From the NCBI GenBank assembly GCA_900318175.1, contig ONJQ01000006.1, positions 1 through 64,000 on the forward strand: 64,000 nucleotides of DNA. Reading direction: 5' to 3'. Position 1 is the stretch's first letter. Each line of letters opens with the position of its first letter. This stretch comes from an uncultured Bacteroidales bacterium (GTDB lineage Bacteria > Bacteroidota > Bacteroidia > Bacteroidales > P3). This document shows positions 1-8,326 of the stretch, one piece after another. The notes under the pieces were generated by a model. The model searched no databases and was not told where the DNA came from. It worked only from the letters and a program-made list of their open reading frames with translations. Made by a program: the position numbers and the translations under genes.

Positions 1-1
1 G

Positions 2-91
2 GTGGACATCAGCAGTCTTGCTCCCGGCACCTACATCGCTGCCCTGCACACCTCCTACGGCATAGCCACCAAGAAACTCGTGGTGCAGTGA
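2..91 (+). CDS. C-terminal end of a T9SS type A cargo protein (partial)
   Basis: Only the last 29 codons are inside the window, in frame from base 2 to the TGA at 89-91. The peptide has the look of the end of a type A T9SS sorting domain: Leu-x-Pro-Gly-Thr-Tyr, a short beta strand, a Gly, then Thr-Lys-Lys-Leu-Val-Val-Gln at the terminus. In that family the domain carries the protein across the outer membrane and is then removed. The functional part of this protein lies upstream of the window, so its activity cannot be judged. A strong hairpin follows the stop codon, which fits this being the end of a transcription unit. Confidence 0.6.
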   Translation: MDISSLAPGTYIAALHTSYGIATKKLVVQ

Positions 92-118
92 GCGACATAT
101 ACAGCTTGAAAAAGCGTC

Positions 119-157
119 AGGGGCTGTACGGTTTTCGAGAGCTGTACAGCCCCTTTG
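119..157 (+). terminator. Intrinsic terminator after the first partial gene
   Basis: An 11-bp perfect inverted repeat pairs 119-129 with 144-154, with a 14-nt loop; the stem is GC-rich and is followed by a short T run. It lies 28 bases after the stop codon at 91 and upstream of the arcA promoter. The T tract is short, so the efficiency is uncertain. Confidence 0.6.
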
Positions 158-288
158 GCTTCTGTGCTGCTGTTGATTGTGTCGCTTGTTTGCATGGTTT
201 GCAAGGCCGCGGCGGCTGGTGTAGAATGGGATGGCACGGAGGTCGGCTGTTGATAAATTGTATAAAAAATCTATTAAATAAGTCGGTG

Positions 289-313
289 TTTCAGAAAAAA
301 ATCGTATATTTGC
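289..313 (+). promoter_or_regulatory. Predicted promoter for arcA and the genes after it
   Basis: TATATTTGC at 305-313 matches the Bacteroidota -7 box TAnnTTTG. TTTC at 289-292 lies 12 nt upstream across an A-rich spacer, a weak version of the TTTG element seen at the same distance in several other promoters here. The arcA start codon is 70 nt downstream. Confidence 0.55.
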
Positions 314-383
314 AGAATCTGCTAAGTATGGTATTGCAGTTAGAAGATGCTGCAATACAACGTGTAACAACTAATTATGATAT

Positions 384-1637
384 ATGACAGAAAAAACGGA
401 CAGTACTAAAACGGCGATAAACGTTTCGAGTGAATACGGACGGCTCAATGCTGTGCTGTTGCATCGGCCAGGGATTGAGATAGAGCGAATGACCCCAGAG
501 AATGCCAACGAGGCCCTCTATAGCGACATCCTGAGCAAGCATATTGTAGACAGGGAGTATGCATCATTCTGCGGAGTGTTCGAGAAATGGACCAAGGTGT
601 ATTATGTCGAGGACATATTGAGGGACTTGATGGACAACGACGATGTGCGGCAACTGATAGTCAGCAAGAGTTGCAAGCTGGACGGCTGCGAGCATATTAT
701 TGACGAGTTGATGCGCCATCCCAGCCAGCAGTTGGCCAAGGAGTTGATAGAAGGCGTGCCGTATCACGACGACACCGACCCGTTGTCATTCAAGGATGAA
801 CGGTACACGCTGAAGCCGTTGTATAACCTATTCTTCACCCGCGACGCATCGTCGTCGGTGTATAACGAGGTGCTGATAAACTCGATGTCGTTCAGGGTGC
901 GCCAGCGTGAGACGCTTATCTATAAGAGCATCTTTGAGGACTATTTCCGCACGAAGACTTTCTGCGCAATGGACCACAACCGCAATGCCAGAACGGAGGG
1001 CGGCGATGTGCAGATAGCCTCGCCGGACCTGCTCTGCATCGGCATGGGCATCCGCACCAACTATAAGGGCATCAAGTATCTGGCCGACAAGTTCGGACAG
1101 GAGCGCGAGCATTTCCGTATCCTGGTGCAGGAGCTGCCACACAAGCCGGATTCGTTCATTCATCTGGACATGGTCTTCACGTTTTTGGGCAGCCATCAGT
1201 GCATGGCTTACCAACCCATGCTGGACAAGACAGGCAATTTCGCCGACAAGTCCACAACGCTGATAGAGATGGACCACGGGAAGATGAAGGTGACGGAATG
1301 CGCCAACCTGCTGGAAGGCCTGAAGGCTTGCGGCATGGAGATGGAGCCGGTGTACTGCGGAGGCCCCGACTCGTGGTATCAGGACCGTGAACAGTGGCAC
1401 AGCGGTGCCAACTTCTTTGCCCTGGGCGACGGGAAGGTGATAGGCTATGAGCGCAATGTGAACACGATAGAGAGTCTCAACAAGGCGGGATTCAGTGTGC
1501 TGGATGCCGACGAGGTGTGCAGCGGCAAGACCGATCTGCACGACTACGACAAGTTTGTTGTCACCTTCAAGGCCAGCGAGCTGCCCCGTGCCGGTGGCGG
1601 CGCCCGCTGCATGACGATGCCTTTGAACAGAGACTAA
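384..1637 (+). CDS. arcA: Arginine deiminase
   Basis: Predicted to hydrolyse L-arginine to citrulline and ammonia in the cytoplasm, the first step of the arginine deiminase pathway (EC 3.5.3.6). At 417 residues it has normal family length. The family motifs are all present: FTRD at 151-154, EGGD at 205-208, HLDMVFT at 260-266 and the C-terminal Gly-rich segment with the catalytic Cys at about 409 (GGGARCM). No ornithine carbamoyltransferase or carbamate kinase gene is nearby, so only the first pathway step is encoded here. It is the first gene after a clear promoter and lies 36 bases before a membrane-protein gene on the same strand. The related agmatine deiminases lack this motif set, so the substrate call is fairly firm. 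Confidence 0.9.
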   Translation: MTEKTDSTKTAINVSSEYGRLNAVLLHRPGIEIERMTPENANEALYSDILSKHIVDREYASFCGVFEKWTKVYYVEDILRDLMDNDDVRQLIVSKSCKLDGCEHIIDELMRHPSQQLAKELIEGVPYHDDTDPLSFKDERYTLKPLYNLFFTRDASSSVYNEVLINSMSFRVRQRETLIYKSIFEDYFRTKTFCAMDHNRNARTEGGDVQIASPDLLCIGMGIRTNYKGIKYLADKFGQEREHFRILVQELPHKPDSFIHLDMVFTFLGSHQCMAYQPMLDKTGNFADKSTTLIEMDHGKMKVTECANLLEGLKACGMEMEPVYCGGPDSWYQDREQWHSGANFFALGDGKVIGYERNVNTIESLNKAGFSVLDADEVCSGKTDLHDYDKFVVTFKASELPRAGGGARCMTMPLNRD

Positions 1638-1673
1638 CATGAACATGAATTATTAATCATTCTACGTAATACT

Positions 1674-4600
1674 ATGAAAAAATACCATCTGATGAATAAC
1701 ATCATAGGCTGGGCAGTGTGCATCATAGCCTGTGTTGTTTACATCCTGACTGCCGAGGCCACCGCTTCGTGGTGGGATTGTGGCGAGTATATCGCCACGG
1801 CAAACAAACTTCAAGTGGGTCACCCTCCGGGAGCACCGTCGTTCCAGCTGATAGGCCGCTTGTTCTCTATGTTTTCCACCCCTGAGAATGTGGCCCATGC
1901 TGTCAATGTGATGTCGGCAGTTTGCAGTGGTTTTACTATCCTGTTTCTCTTCTGGAGCATCACCCTGCTGGCCAAGCATCTGCTTCCCGACCCCAAGAAC
2001 CCCGACATGAAGGATGCACGCACGTGGGCAGTGTTTGCTGCCGGCGTGGTGGGTGCATTGGCCTACACTTTTAGCGACACTTTCTGGTTCTCGGCTGTGG
2101 AGGGCGAGGTTTACGCCATGTCGTCATTCTTCACCTCTGTGGTGTTCTGGGCTATCCTGAAATGGGAAGAACAGGCCGACGACCCGCGGTCGTTGCGCTG
2201 GCTGGTGCTGGTGTGTCTGCTGGTGGGTATTGCCATCGGTGTCCACCTGCTGAACCTCCTTACGGTTCCCGCCATTGTGTATGTGGTCTATTTCCGCAAG
2301 TGGCCTCAAACCACAGTCAAGGGCTTTATCTGGAGCGGCGTCATATCCGTCGTGTTGCTGGCGTTGATATTGTGGGGCATCATCCCGGGCATTGTCAATG
2401 TCGACTCGGCTTTCGATGTCTTCTTTGTCAACACGCTGCATCTACCTTTCAACAGCGGCACCATCTTCTTCTTCCTGTTGATTGCCGCCTTGGTGGTTTG
2501 GGGATTGTGGTACACTTCCGCCAAAAAGAAGAACAAGCCCGTCATCAACACGGCTATTCTGGGCTTTTTGATGCTGGTGATTGGCTATTCGACCTTCTTC
2601 CTCTTGGTCATCCGTGCCAACACGAACACCCCGCTCAACGAGAACGCCCCCAAGGACGCTGTTGCCATGCGTGCCTACTTGGGACGCGAGCAATATGGCG
2701 ACACGCCTTTCCTTACGGGTCAGTACTACACCGCCGGCAAGCCCATCGATGCCAAGCAGGGCTACACCAAGTATGTGCGCGGCAAGGATGAGAAAGGCCG
2801 CGACCGCTACATCCCTGCTTCCTATCAGCAGAAATTTATCTACCGCCAGAATCACACGGGTGTCTTCCCGCGCATGTATAGCGACGACCAGTCCCGTCAC
2901 CATCCGCAGTTCTATGAGTATTGGGCTGGCAAGTGCCATGGCGACCATAAGCCCACGGCAGCCCAGAACCTCAAATACTTCCATGGATACCAGATGGGTT
3001 TCATGTATTGGCGCTACTTTATGTGGAACTTTGCTGGCCGTCAGAATGACATCCAAGGCCATTATTTCAACGACGACGGCACACGCGACTATGTGAACGG
3101 CAACTGGATTTGCGGCATCAAGGCCATTGACGAGGCCCGCCTCGGCCCGCAGGACAACCTGCCGGACAACATGAAGAACAACAAGGCTCGCAATGTATAC
3201 TACCTGCTGCCCCTGTTGCTTGGTCTGTGTGGCTTGGTCTATCATATCATGCGGAACAAGAAGGATGCTTTCATTGTGTTCATCATGTTCTTTATGACGG
3301 GTATTGCCATCGGCATCTACTTGAACATGCCTCCCCGCCAGCCGCGTGAGCGTGACTACGCCTTTGTGGGTTCATTCAGCTTCTTTGCCATCTGGATTGG
3401 CTTGGGTGTTATGGCCTTGGCCGACTGGATTACCCGTCTGCTCAAAAAGGAGCAGTTCTACAAGTTTGTCATGCCTGTCGTGTTCCTGCTCTGCCTGTTT
3501 GCCGCGCCGATTCTCATGGCTTCGGAGAACTGGGACGACCACGACCGCTCGCAGAAGTATGCCGCCCGCGACTTTGCCAAGAACTATCTTGCCTCCGTCG
3601 ATGAGAATGGCGTGCTGATAACCTTCGGCGACAACGACACCTTCCCCCTCTGGTACGCACAGGAGGTTGAAGGCTTCCGCACCGATGTCCGCATCCTGAA
3701 CTACACCCTTTCGGGCATGCACTGGTATGTCGAGCAGCTCTTCAACAAGCTGTACGAGTCCGACCCCATGCCCTTCACCCTCACCAAGGACTTCTATGGT
3801 CTGGGCAAGGATGTAGTCTACCTGCAGGACCGTGCCAACGACTATTTCGAGGTCACTGACGTGCTGGCTCTGCTGCGCGACCATCCCGAAAAGTTCGTCA
3901 CTCGCGACGCTCGCGGCGAGGAGGTGATTGTCCTCCCCACCTCACGTTTCAAGATAACCCTCGACATCCCTGCTTTGGTGCAGAAGGGCATCATCCCGGC
4001 TGCCATTGCCGAGAATGTCAACCCCGTCATCAAGTGGCAAATCAAAAAGGGAAGCCTCTTCCGCCACGAGCTCATGATTCTTGATATCATCGGCACCAAT
4101 AAGTTCATGCGCGACATCAACATCATGAACCCGAGCTATATCCAAGATGTGTTCACGCCCATTCGCAGCTACTGCGTGCAAGACGGCATGAACTATAAGC
4201 TCGTCCCGTTCGAGGCCCGTGTGTCGCAGCCTGTCCTCTTCGACAAGCGCGACAATCGCTATGCATTGCAGACCTTCACCGAGGAGTCCTACGACTTCTT
4301 CATCAACGGCTACAAGGGTGCCGACGGACAGATGCACCCCTTGCAGTGGGGCAACCTCAGCGCCGACATCTATGTCGATCCCGTCAGCATCAACATGGGT
4401 ACCGTCCAGCGTCAGACCTTCAGCATCGCCGCCCGCGAGCTGTTGGAGAAGGGCGACACTGTCCGTGCACGCAAGATGCTTGACCTCAGCGATGCCAACT
4501 TCCCAGAGAAGAACTTCCCGTACGACAAGTACAGTGTCATACTCATTGACCTCTACTATGATGACTATGGTGTTGAACGTGCCACTGCCGTCTGGGACAG

Positions 4601-4802
4601 CGTCTATAAGTTCTACACGCAAAACCTCAACTACTTCAACCAGTACACTGGCACCTCAAAAGCTCCCGGTGTGCGCCACAACATTGAGGAATGCTGCCAG
4701 CTTATCTTCACGCTTAACCAGATTGCCACCGATGTGCTGAATGACAAGGACCGTGCTGAGCAGACAAAGCTCATTCTTGCACAACAAGGCTATAAAATTT
4801 AA
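1674..4802 (+). CDS. DUF2723 multi-pass membrane protein, probable GT-C glycosyltransferase
   Basis: A 1042-residue inner-membrane protein of the DUF2723 family. The diagnostic N-terminal block is clear: a first membrane helix at about 9-27, then SWWDCGEYI at about 32-40 and the VGHPPGAPSF segment at about 48-57. About a dozen hydrophobic helices run to about residue 640, followed by a large soluble C-terminal region of about 400 residues. The family belongs to the GT-C fold, and the animal homologue TMEM260 is an O-mannosyltransferase. A role in protein O-glycosylation of exported proteins is therefore plausible but inferred. The acidic residues of the WDCGE loop are candidate catalytic positions. 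The next gene starts 8 bases after the stop, so co-transcription is likely. Confidence 0.85.
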   Translation: MKKYHLMNNIIGWAVCIIACVVYILTAEATASWWDCGEYIATANKLQVGHPPGAPSFQLIGRLFSMFSTPENVAHAVNVMSAVCSGFTILFLFWSITLLAKHLLPDPKNPDMKDARTWAVFAAGVVGALAYTFSDTFWFSAVEGEVYAMSSFFTSVVFWAILKWEEQADDPRSLRWLVLVCLLVGIAIGVHLLNLLTVPAIVYVVYFRKWPQTTVKGFIWSGVISVVLLALILWGIIPGIVNVDSAFDVFFVNTLHLPFNSGTIFFFLLIAALVVWGLWYTSAKKKNKPVINTAILGFLMLVIGYSTFFLLVIRANTNTPLNENAPKDAVAMRAYLGREQYGDTPFLTGQYYTAGKPIDAKQGYTKYVRGKDEKGRDRYIPASYQQKFIYRQNHTGVFPRMYSDDQSRHHPQFYEYWAGKCHGDHKPTAAQNLKYFHGYQMGFMYWRYFMWNFAGRQNDIQGHYFNDDGTRDYVNGNWICGIKAIDEARLGPQDNLPDNMKNNKARNVYYLLPLLLGLCGLVYHIMRNKKDAFIVFIMFFMTGIAIGIYLNMPPRQPRERDYAFVGSFSFFAIWIGLGVMALADWITRLLKKEQFYKFVMPVVFLLCLFAAPILMASENWDDHDRSQKYAARDFAKNYLASVDENGVLITFGDNDTFPLWYAQEVEGFRTDVRILNYTLSGMHWYVEQLFNKLYESDPMPFTLTKDFYGLGKDVVYLQDRANDYFEVTDVLALLRDHPEKFVTRDARGEEVIVLPTSRFKITLDIPALVQKGIIPAAIAENVNPVIKWQIKKGSLFRHELMILDIIGTNKFMRDINIMNPSYIQDVFTPIRSYCVQDGMNYKLVPFEARVSQPVLFDKRDNRYALQTFTEESYDFFINGYKGADGQMHPLQWGNLSADIYVDPVSINMGTVQRQTFSIAARELLEKGDTVRARKMLDLSDANFPEKNFPYDKYSVILIDLYYDDYGVERATAVWDSVYKFYTQNLNYFNQYTGTSKAPGVRHNIEECCQLIFTLNQIATDVLNDKDRAEQTKLILAQQGYKI

Positions 4803-4810
4803 TCCTTCCC

Positions 4811-5077
4811 ATGAGTTCCACCTCGCAGGTCAAAAAGGCCAAGACACGGAAAGCAAAGAAAATCAGCATCACCCTCCCCGAGAGGGAGGGTGAGATGCTG
4901 AAAATGTATGCCAAGGAGCTTGGCATCAGCCGTCCGGCAGCTGTTCGGCGCATCGTTCGCGATGCGCTGAAGCAGTACAAGGCCACCTCCCACAAGGATG
5001 AACCTCAAAACCAACTGGGCCTTTTCGACACCCTCCAGGTGGATATATTCAACAACAGAACCAAAACAGCTGATTAG
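4811..5077 (+). CDS. Small ribbon-helix-helix protein with clamp-motif-like tail
   Basis: An 88-residue basic protein. Residues 16-56 fit a ribbon-helix-helix DNA-binding domain: strand KKISITLPE, helix, a Gly turn, then a second helix with RRIVRDAL. The N-terminus (1-17) is Lys/Arg-rich. The tail (67-80) contains QLGLF at 68-72 and QVDIF at 76-80, both close to the QL(S/D)LF pentapeptide that bacterial proteins use to bind the DNA sliding clamp. That binding is inferred from the motif alone. The gene sits 8 bases after the DUF2723 gene and 24 bases before atpB. It could simply be an operon-linked transcription factor. No named family was recognised. Confidence 0.7.
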   Translation: MSSTSQVKKAKTRKAKKISITLPEREGEMLKMYAKELGISRPAAVRRIVRDALKQYKATSHKDEPQNQLGLFDTLQVDIFNNRTKTAD

Positions 5078-5101
5078 TCACAATCAAATACCCACAGAAC
5101 A

Positions 5102-6223
5102 ATGAAGAAGTTTTTTACGTTCCTCTTTTCCCTCACATTCCTCATCGGAATGCAGTTGTCAGCCCAGGAGGCCCCCAGTGCTGAGACAGAGGGCGGTGAG
5201 GCCTCGTTCAATCCTGGCTCCACCATTATTGGCCACGTTACCGATGCCCATTCCTGGCACATGTTCGACTATTTCGACAAGGCCGGCAATGAGCATGCCG
5301 TTGCCATCCCCCTGCCTGTCATACTTATTAATGACGGCCACCTGGATGTCTTTATGTCCTCCAAATTCCATCACGGCCATGCCGACTACAAGGGCTACCG
5401 TCTTGTGGGCGGTGGAATCGAGAAAGAGGAAATCATCTGTGTTGACGAGTCTGGCCAACCTCGTTTGGATCAGGCTGGCAACGTAGTCAAACCTCTCGAC
5501 TTCTCCATCACCAAGGTCTCGGCTGCCATTATGATTATTGTCATTCTGCTTATCGTCATAGTCATGGTTGCCAAGAATGGTTATAAAAAGCGCGAGAACC
5601 AGGCTCCAAAAGGCATTCAGTCTTTGGTCGAGATGCTTGTCGTCTTTGTTCGCGACAGCATTGTCCGTCCCATGATAGGCGAAGCACACTATCAGAAGTA
5701 CCTTCCCTACATGCTCACCCTCTTCTTTTTCATCTTCTTCAGCAACTGCATGGGCCTCATTCCCTTCTTCCCCGCTGGCGCCAATGTGACGGGCAATCTG
5801 GCCGTCACTGCCACACTGGCTGTCATCACCTTCCTTATCACCAATCTCAGTGGCAACAAACACTATTGGATTGACATCTTCAACACCCCTGGCGTTCCCG
5901 CTTGGTTGAAGATCTTCCCCCTTATGCCCGTTGTCGAGCTTGTAGGCGTGTTCACCAAGCCCATTGTGCTGATGATTCGTCTATTTGCCAACATGACTGC
6001 TGGACATATCGTCATCCTTGGTTTCGTTGTCATCATCTTCATCATCAGCAATACCCTCTCCATGGGTGTAGGTGCTGGTGTCTCCGTCATATCCGTTGTC
6101 TTCAGCGTCTTCATCAGTGTGCTTGAGTGTCTGGTTGCCTACATCCAGGCCTTTGTGTTCACCATGCTCTCTGCCCTTTACATCGGTATGGCTGTTCACG
6201 AGCCCACTCACGCCGAGGCCTAA
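5102..6223 (+). CDS. atpB: F-type ATP synthase subunit a
   Basis: A 373-residue membrane subunit that forms the proton half-channels against the c-ring of the F0 motor. It has a signal peptide (1-21, ending at AQ) and a periplasmic N-terminal extension of about 110 residues with a His-rich segment, both common in Bacteroidota subunit a. The first core helix is at about 140-157. The essential stator Arg is about residue 293 in the MIRLFANMTAGH block. The final helices (about 303-363) end in a short hydrophilic tail. No c, b, delta, alpha, gamma, beta or epsilon subunit gene is in the window: the next gene is pgk, only 41 bases downstream. That arrangement is unusual. Confidence 0.93.
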   Translation: MKKFFTFLFSLTFLIGMQLSAQEAPSAETEGGEASFNPGSTIIGHVTDAHSWHMFDYFDKAGNEHAVAIPLPVILINDGHLDVFMSSKFHHGHADYKGYRLVGGGIEKEEIICVDESGQPRLDQAGNVVKPLDFSITKVSAAIMIIVILLIVIVMVAKNGYKKRENQAPKGIQSLVEMLVVFVRDSIVRPMIGEAHYQKYLPYMLTLFFFIFFSNCMGLIPFFPAGANVTGNLAVTATLAVITFLITNLSGNKHYWIDIFNTPGVPAWLKIFPLMPVVELVGVFTKPIVLMIRLFANMTAGHIVILGFVVIIFIISNTLSMGVGAGVSVISVVFSVFISVLECLVAYIQAFVFTMLSALYIGMAVHEPTHAEA

Positions 6224-6264
6224 ACAAAACACTTGTAAGTTAGTAACCTAAAATATTATTGCTT

Positions 6265-7461
6265 ATGAAATCAATCAGAGATGTCAATTTCAAAGGACGT
6301 AAAGTCCTGCTTCGCGTGGATTTCAACGTACCCACCGATGACAACAAGAATATCACCGACGACACCCGCATGGTCGAAGCCCTGCCCACCATCAAAAAAC
6401 TCTTGTCCGATGGCGCTTCCATCATCATCATGGCTCACTTCGGCCGCCCCAAGAAGGGTGGATTCGAACCCGAGTTCACGCTCCAGCCTGTTGCCAAGCA
6501 CTTGGAGAAACTCATTGCCCGTCCCGTCAAGTTCACCCAGGAACTCCTCGGCACCGGTGTCCCCGAGCAGATGGCTCGCGACCTCAAAGAGGGCGAAGTG
6601 ATGCTGCTGGACAACATCCGCTTCTATCCCGAAGAGACCAAGGGTGGGGAAGAGCTTGCCCGCCAGTTGGCCGCCATGGGCGACTGCTACATCAACGATG
6701 CTTTCGGCGCTGCCCATCGCGAGCACAGCTCCACGGCTGTCATTGCCCGTTTCTTCCCCAACGACAAGTACTTCGGCTTCCTCATGGAAAATGAGGTCAG
6801 CAACCTCGAAAAGCTGATGCACAATCCCCCGCGTCCCTTCACTGCCATTATCGGCGGCAGCAAGGTGAGTAGCAAGATTGGCATCCTTGAAAACATGATT
6901 GACAAGGTTGACAACATGATCATCATTGGCGGCATGCGCTACACCTTCACCAAAGCCCTCGGCGGAAAGATTGGCAACAGCATCTGCGAAGACGACAAGC
7001 TTGACCTTGCCCGCGACCTCATGCGTCGTATGGACGAGAAGGGCGTCAAGTACTACCTCCCCGTCGACAGCGTCATTGGCGACAAGTTCAGCAACGATGC
7101 CAACACCCAGATTGTCCCCTCTGGTGCAGTGCCCGACGGTTGGGAGAGCATGGACTGCGGCCCCGAAAGCTGCAAGGCAATCCGCGATATTATTATGAAC
7201 AGCAAGACCATCCTCTGGAACGGCCCTGCCGGTGTCTTCGAACTCAGCACCTTTGCCAAAGGCACCCGCGAAATCGCCACCTATGTGGCCGAGGCTTGCA
7301 AACAGGGCGCTTTTGCCGCTGTGGGTGGTGGCGACTCTGTGGCCGCTGTCAAGCAGATGGGCATTGCCGACCAGATGAGCTATGTCTCCACCGGCGGTGG
7401 TGCCATGCTGGAATATCTCGAAGGCAAAGACCTTCCCGGCATCAAGGCCATCAAGGACTGA
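6265..7461 (+). CDS. pgk: Phosphoglycerate kinase
   Basis: Transfers the acyl phosphate of 1,3-bisphosphoglycerate to ADP in glycolysis. The protein has 398 residues, normal for the family. Motifs seen are DFNVP at 19-23, HFGRPK at 58-63, GGSKVSSK at about 195-202, WNGPAGVFE, the nucleotide-binding GGGDS near 354 and STGGGAMLEYLEGK near the C-terminus. The ATG at 6265 is preferred over an in-frame TTG at 6259 because the protein then begins with the usual short lead into the first strand. No promoter core is visible between atpB and this gene, so the two may be read together. A strong terminator follows at 7486. Confidence 0.95.
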   Translation: MKSIRDVNFKGRKVLLRVDFNVPTDDNKNITDDTRMVEALPTIKKLLSDGASIIIMAHFGRPKKGGFEPEFTLQPVAKHLEKLIARPVKFTQELLGTGVPEQMARDLKEGEVMLLDNIRFYPEETKGGEELARQLAAMGDCYINDAFGAAHREHSSTAVIARFFPNDKYFGFLMENEVSNLEKLMHNPPRPFTAIIGGSKVSSKIGILENMIDKVDNMIIIGGMRYTFTKALGGKIGNSICEDDKLDLARDLMRRMDEKGVKYYLPVDSVIGDKFSNDANTQIVPSGAVPDGWESMDCGPESCKAIRDIIMNSKTILWNGPAGVFELSTFAKGTREIATYVAEACKQGAFAAVGGGDSVAAVKQMGIADQMSYVSTGGGAMLEYLEGKDLPGIKAIKD

Positions 7462-7485
7462 TAGCCGTATAGTTTACTATTGAAT

Positions 7486-7542
7486 GATGGAAGTTGAGAA
7501 GAACGTTCCTGGTAGAATTCTTTTCAACTTCCATCTTTTTTT
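7486..7542 (+). terminator. Strong intrinsic terminator after pgk
   Basis: An 18-bp inverted repeat with one mismatch pairs 7486-7503 with 7518-7535, with a 14-nt loop, followed at once by seven T residues. It lies 24 bases after the pgk stop and defines the end of the arcA-pgk transcription unit. Confidence 0.8.
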
Positions 7543-7603
7543 GTACCCTTTCCAAATACCGAACCCACTGTTTATTTACACAAAACAAAATATTTATTCT
7601 ATT

Positions 7604-8326
7604 ATGTCTACACAAATACGCCTTAATCATTGTCGCCAGGGTCGCAAGCTCCTTCTGTTGCTTGCCTTCTGCGCTCTTTACAATGTCTCGATGGCTCAAT
7701 GGGCTGTTGGAGTAGGTGGCGGAGTTGCCTCCACCAGCATCACCCGTTCCCATACCGACCGCATTGACGAAGTCTACAAGTCCCGCCTTGGTTTCGACAT
7801 CGGTGTCAATGCCCGCTACACTGTCAACTCTTGGTTGGCCGTCCGTGCCGACCTCGCTCTCATGCAGCGCAACCATCGCATGCAGCGACAACTCAACTAC
7901 ATTTCACCCGTCTATACCGACCATATCAACACCTATCTTATGCTTCCCGTCATGGCTGATTTCTCTTTTGGTGGAACCCAGCTGCGCGGCCATCTTTACA
8001 CTGGTGCTTTCTGTGGCTACTGGCTTTCACACCACGTCAAAGGTATGACTTACTTCATGACGGACTATGAGGTCTTTTTCAATCCGCAGGATGAGAAACG
8101 CGCCTTCACCACTGAGGACCGCCGTTTCAATGCCGGTCTTGCCTGTGGTCTCGGCCTTAGCTACGGTCTCACCGGATGTCTTGACCTCAACCTCGACGCA
8201 CTTTATTATTACGACCTCCTCAGCCACCACAAAGGCTATCCCCATCTGGAGGACTATCGTTACTTGAACACCGCCTCCCTCACCTTTGGCGTTACTTACA
8301 AATTTAAAACCCACCCAGAACAATGA
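7604..8326 (+). CDS. Outer membrane beta-barrel protein (porin-like fold)
   Basis: A 240-residue exported protein of unknown function. The ATG at 7604 gives a basic N-terminus followed by a hydrophobic signal peptide ending at about MAQ (residues 30-32). An in-frame ATG further upstream at 7484 lies in the pgk terminator and is rejected. After the signal come alternating beta-strand patterns with aromatic belts (GFDIGVNARYTV, LNTYLMLPVMADFSF-type strands) and a terminal strand ending TYKF. This is the pattern of the small Bacteroidota beta-barrel families (outer membrane protein beta-barrel domain). Its stop overlaps the start of the next gene (ATGA), so the two are probably translationally coupled. 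Confidence 0.75.
   Translation: MSTQIRLNHCRQGRKLLLLLAFCALYNVSMAQWAVGVGGGVASTSITRSHTDRIDEVYKSRLGFDIGVNARYTVNSWLAVRADLALMQRNHRMQRQLNYISPVYTDHINTYLMLPVMADFSFGGTQLRGHLYTGAFCGYWLSHHVKGMTYFMTDYEVFFNPQDEKRAFTTEDRRFNAGLACGLGLSYGLTGCLDLNLDALYYYDLLSHHKGYPHLEDYRYLNTASLTFGVTYKFKTHPEQ

Noticed and set aside
88-387. 99-codon frame before arcA
   Set aside because: It runs through the terminator and the arcA promoter, and the product shows no protein-like pattern.
7484-7603. N-terminal extension of the beta-barrel protein
   Set aside because: The extra 40 codons are the pgk terminator and AT-rich leader; the signal peptide starts properly at 7604.
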